Below, piece after piece: positions 61,781 to 64,000 of a DNA stretch of 64,000 bases (position 1 is its first letter; each line of letters starts with the position of its first letter). This DNA is from Lacibacter cauensis. GTDB lineage: Bacteria; Bacteroidota; Bacteroidia; Chitinophagales; Chitinophagaceae. The translations under genes were made by a program, and so were the position numbers. The stretch is from positions 62,001 through 126,000 of the forward strand of contig NZ_VLLE01000002.1 in assembly GCF_007830055.1 (NCBI RefSeq), written 5' to 3'. The notes under the pieces were generated by a model. It made no database searches. It saw nothing but the letters and a program-made list of their open reading frames with translations, and was not told the origin of the DNA.

Positions 61781-62887
61781 ATGAAGCAATCGTTTAGAAA
61801 AAAGATATTATATAGTTTGTTTTTAGTTGTAACAACGCTTGTGTTGAGTGAACTGTTGTTGCGTGTATATAATCCGTTTCATTTTCGTGTAAAAGGAAAT
61901 ACGATTCAGTTACCTGTTAACCAGAAATATAAAATAACAACTGCTGAAAGCGATGGACTTGATGCTGTAATTACACACAGCAAAAATCAATTAGGTTTTC
62001 GTGGTCAGGATATGGGAAAAGATTTTGCAGATCGGTATTCCATTTTTGTAGTAGGGGGTAGTGCAACAGAATGTTTGTTGTTGAGTGATGGAGAAGACTG
62101 GCCGAATGTATTATTGAAGAAACTGCAGCCGGAGTTTCCTTCGTTATGGATGAATAATGCAGGTATTGATGGCGCCTCTTCGTACGGACATATTTTGTTA
62201 CTGCAACAGCATCTCACACGGCTTAAGCCGAAGATGATCATTTTTTTGCTGGGCATTAATGATATTAACCGTGTTGACATGAATGGTTTCGATAATCTTA
62301 CATCGATCAACAATGCTCCGTTTTTTGTACGGGCTGCAGAATACAGCGAATTATGGAGTACGGTTTTAAATCTGTACCGTTCAAAAAAAGCAAAAGATAA
62401 AAGTTTAACCCATAATAGTATTTCTGCAATCATTGATGGTAAAACAGCAATGAGTGATACGGATATGCATCAGCTGAAGTTTAAACTGCAAACAGCCGAT
62501 GTACAATTAATGGCTGCTTATAAAAAGCGACTGTTGATGTTGATTGAACTCTGCCGGAAAAATCAAATCAATCCGGTGTTTGTAACACAACCCTGCATTG
62601 CCGGTAATACAATTGATAGCACAACAGGAAAGAACCTAGGTGATATACAGGTTACAGCCACGATGAATGGACATCAATTCTGGGAATTGTTACAGGCTTA
62701 TAACCGTGTAACGATTGAAACTGCAAATGAGCAGTTGTGCTTTGTTATTGATGCCGCTACCACTTTCCCGAAAAGCAGGGATATGTATTACGACCTGATG
62801 CATTTTCGGAAAGAAGGAGCAAAAGCTTTTGCCGATACTGTGTATACTTATCTTCAACCTTATCTACAGCAACAGAAGATTAAATAA
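61781..62887 (+). CDS. SGNH/GDSL-hydrolase family protein, membrane-anchored
   Basis: A 368-residue protein with an N-terminal transmembrane or signal-anchor helix (about 8-25, ILYSLFLVVTTLVLSELLL). The hydrolase fold shows FVVGGSATECLLLS (block I nucleophile Ser), NNAGIDGASSYG (block II Gly), FLLGINDINR (block III Asn), and YYDLMHFRKEGAKAFAD with the Asp-x-x-His of block V. It probably removes O-acyl groups from an envelope glycan, but the substrate is unknown. Confidence 0.87.
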   Translation: MKQSFRKKILYSLFLVVTTLVLSELLLRVYNPFHFRVKGNTIQLPVNQKYKITTAESDGLDAVITHSKNQLGFRGQDMGKDFADRYSIFVVGGSATECLLLSDGEDWPNVLLKKLQPEFPSLWMNNAGIDGASSYGHILLLQQHLTRLKPKMIIFLLGINDINRVDMNGFDNLTSINNAPFFVRAAEYSELWSTVLNLYRSKKAKDKSLTHNSISAIIDGKTAMSDTDMHQLKFKLQTADVQLMAAYKKRLLMLIELCRKNQINPVFVTQPCIAGNTIDSTTGKNLGDIQVTATMNGHQFWELLQAYNRVTIETANEQLCFVIDAATTFPKSRDMYYDLMHFRKEGAKAFADTVYTYLQPYLQQQKIK

Positions 62888-62939
62888 TGTTGCTTGTTCT
62901 TGTTTTGTAGCTTCTTAACTTTAGTAAAATAAATTACAA

Positions 62940-63428
62940 ATGGAAACAACTTCACAGGCAGCCTTACTCGTTAAAATGACGGTTGCAGCATGGGATACGC
63001 AGAATAATTATTTTACTAAACTCATTGATACATTAGGCAATGAACAGTTGCAAAAGGAAGTAGCACCCGGCAGAAATACCGGTGTATATCTTCTAGGTCA
63101 TCTTGTTGCAGTAAGTGATGCCATGTTGCCTTTACTCGGCTGGGGCGATAAATTATATCCTGAACTGGAAGAAGTATTCATCAAAAATCCGGATAAAGCA
63201 ACTGCTGTTAAACCATCTGTTGCTGAGTTAAAAGAAAAGCTGCATACGGTTAATGCAAAACTGTCTTCACATTTTCACACCGCAACTATTGATCAATGGC
63301 TCGACAGGCATATGGCAGTTTCGCAAGAAGATTTTGCAAAAGAACCACATCGCAACAGATTGAATGTACTCATCAGCAGAACCAATCATATGGCGAACCA
63401 TATTGGTCAGCTCTTACTGTTAAAATAA
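62940..63428 (+). CDS. DinB-family protein
   Basis: A 162-residue four-helix metalloprotein-like fold. GRNTGVYLLGHLVAVSDAMLPLLG and NRLNVLISRTNHMANHIGQL hold the His residues expected for DinB's metal site. In this superfamily enzymes use thiols such as bacillithiol or mycothiol; no specific role can be given. Probably stand-alone; a bidirectional terminator follows. Confidence 0.87.
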   Translation: METTSQAALLVKMTVAAWDTQNNYFTKLIDTLGNEQLQKEVAPGRNTGVYLLGHLVAVSDAMLPLLGWGDKLYPELEEVFIKNPDKATAVKPSVAELKEKLHTVNAKLSSHFHTATIDQWLDRHMAVSQEDFAKEPHRNRLNVLISRTNHMANHIGQLLLLK

Positions 63429-63444
63429 ATACAGTTTCATAAAA

Positions 63445-63474
63445 AAGAGCCGGGTGTAAAAGCCCGGCTCTTTG
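63445..63474. terminator. Bidirectional intrinsic terminator
   Basis: AAAGAGCCGGG and CCCGGCTCTTT arms around TGTAAAAG, between the DinB and YiaA-type genes. Confidence 0.9.
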
Positions 63475-63476
63475 TA

Positions 63477-63902
63477 TCAGATCAATTCATCTTTAGGTTT
63501 TGATTCGCCTGCTTTTGCATCTCTTGTATTCTTTTGTACCGCAATGGCCGCAAACAAACTCAATGTAAAACTCATGGCATAAAATCCTTTTTCACTTCGC
63601 AGTAATGTTGCATTCCATAAACCTACTGTTAACAGAACGATCGATGCGATGGTAGCAAACCATGCAAGACCATAATAGAGATTGGTCACCGGTATACCTT
63701 CCAGCTGATCACGCACTGCTTTCTGTACAGAAATAGCAGCGAATAAACCAAACAGCAGAACGGTGAAGTAATAGCCTTTTTCATTGAGCTCCATATCGGC
63801 ATTAAACAGGCCAATGAGAAAAGCGGTGATGCCAACGAGTAATGCAAACCAGGATGCAGCGATAAATGCAGGAGAGGGAGCAAGATTTTGTTTTTGTTCC
63901 AT
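63477..63902 (-). CDS. YiaA-type two-domain membrane protein
   Basis: The Met at 63902 gives 141 residues with four hydrophobic helices arranged as two repeats: [19 protein letters not shown] followed by [19 protein letters not shown], then [19 protein letters not shown] followed by [19 protein letters not shown]. Each pair fits the YiaAB two-helix domain. Function is unknown in any bacterium. It is the last gene; nothing further is visible to base 64000 except a possible start region. Confidence 0.88.
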   Translation of the reverse strand: MEQKQNLAPSPAFIAASWFALLVGITAFLIGLFNADMELNEKGYYFTVLLFGLFAAISVQKAVRDQLEGIPVTNLYYGLAWFATIASIVLLTVGLWNATLLRSEKGFYAMSFTLSLFAAIAVQKNTRDAKAGESKPKDELI

Positions 63903-64000
63903 GTTATGTGTTTTGATGTACTGCAAACCTATCTGTACAGCAAGAGATAATTTTTGACAAACATCAAAACTCCGAACAGTAATTGTTAAATACGGCTGCG

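Overview
The window looks like chromosomal DNA of a Bacteroidota member, most likely Chitinophagales/Chitinophagaceae. Visible grounds are start sites preceded by the Bacteroidota promoter core TAnnTTTG rather than Shine-Dalgarno sequences, a secreted protease with a type IX secretion C-terminal domain, many SPI/SPII-exported proteins, and housekeeping proteins of Bacteroidota type. The genus is inference. No rRNA, tRNA, CRISPR array or canonical insertion sequence was found.
Layout: 1-5 kb has a truncated exported protein, fusA with a long leader, and a DEAD-box helicase. 5-10.2 kb has trmH-like, UbiA-like, a four-helix-bundle gene, ruvX, def, rluD-type and lipB. 10.2-18.4 kb has exported proteins, a PLP enzyme, a nucleotidyltransferase, an S8 T9SS protease and two tandem M57 lipoprotein proteases. 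18.4-26.3 kb has pgi, ribF/purM (divergent), ftsE-like, two overlapping glycosyltransferases and small genes. 26.3-38.2 kb has rpsO-pnp, prmA-plsY, an M48 lipoprotein, CYTH, PAP2, dnaG, prfB with a programmed +1 frameshift, and pruA. 38.3-44.6 kb has a porin-like protein, pyrR, an ECF sigma operon, pyrB, DUF486 and DUF4382 proteins. 44.7-50 kb carries a BNR-type protein, hutH and hutU. 50-53 kb is an AT-rich, repeat-rich accessory patch with an AIPR-type anti-phage gene. 53-64 kb has a TPP riboswitch with pnuT and a flavoenzyme, an M28 peptidase, an oxidoreductase, a cyclophilin, a GNAT protein, a lytic transglycosylase, SGNH and DinB proteins and a YiaA-type protein.
The most unusual signal is a family of short degenerate tandem arrays with a strict 7-bp period (8 bp at one locus). 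They sit immediately 5' of trmH, the four-helix-bundle gene, ruvX, def, prfB and a GNAT gene, and lie in frame inside lipB, hutU (twice) and a glycosyltransferase. Several come as facing inverted arms. One inverted pair brackets the four-helix-bundle (S23/IVS-like) gene with a possible 5-bp target duplication, so it resembles a small mobile element with solo derivatives nearby. Other repeat families are GTCAT...GATGAC palindromes, a two-hairpin element shared by the hutH and hutU upstream regions, and a pair of CTATTGCCC repeats. Behind hutU lies the orphaned 3' end of a different hutU allele.
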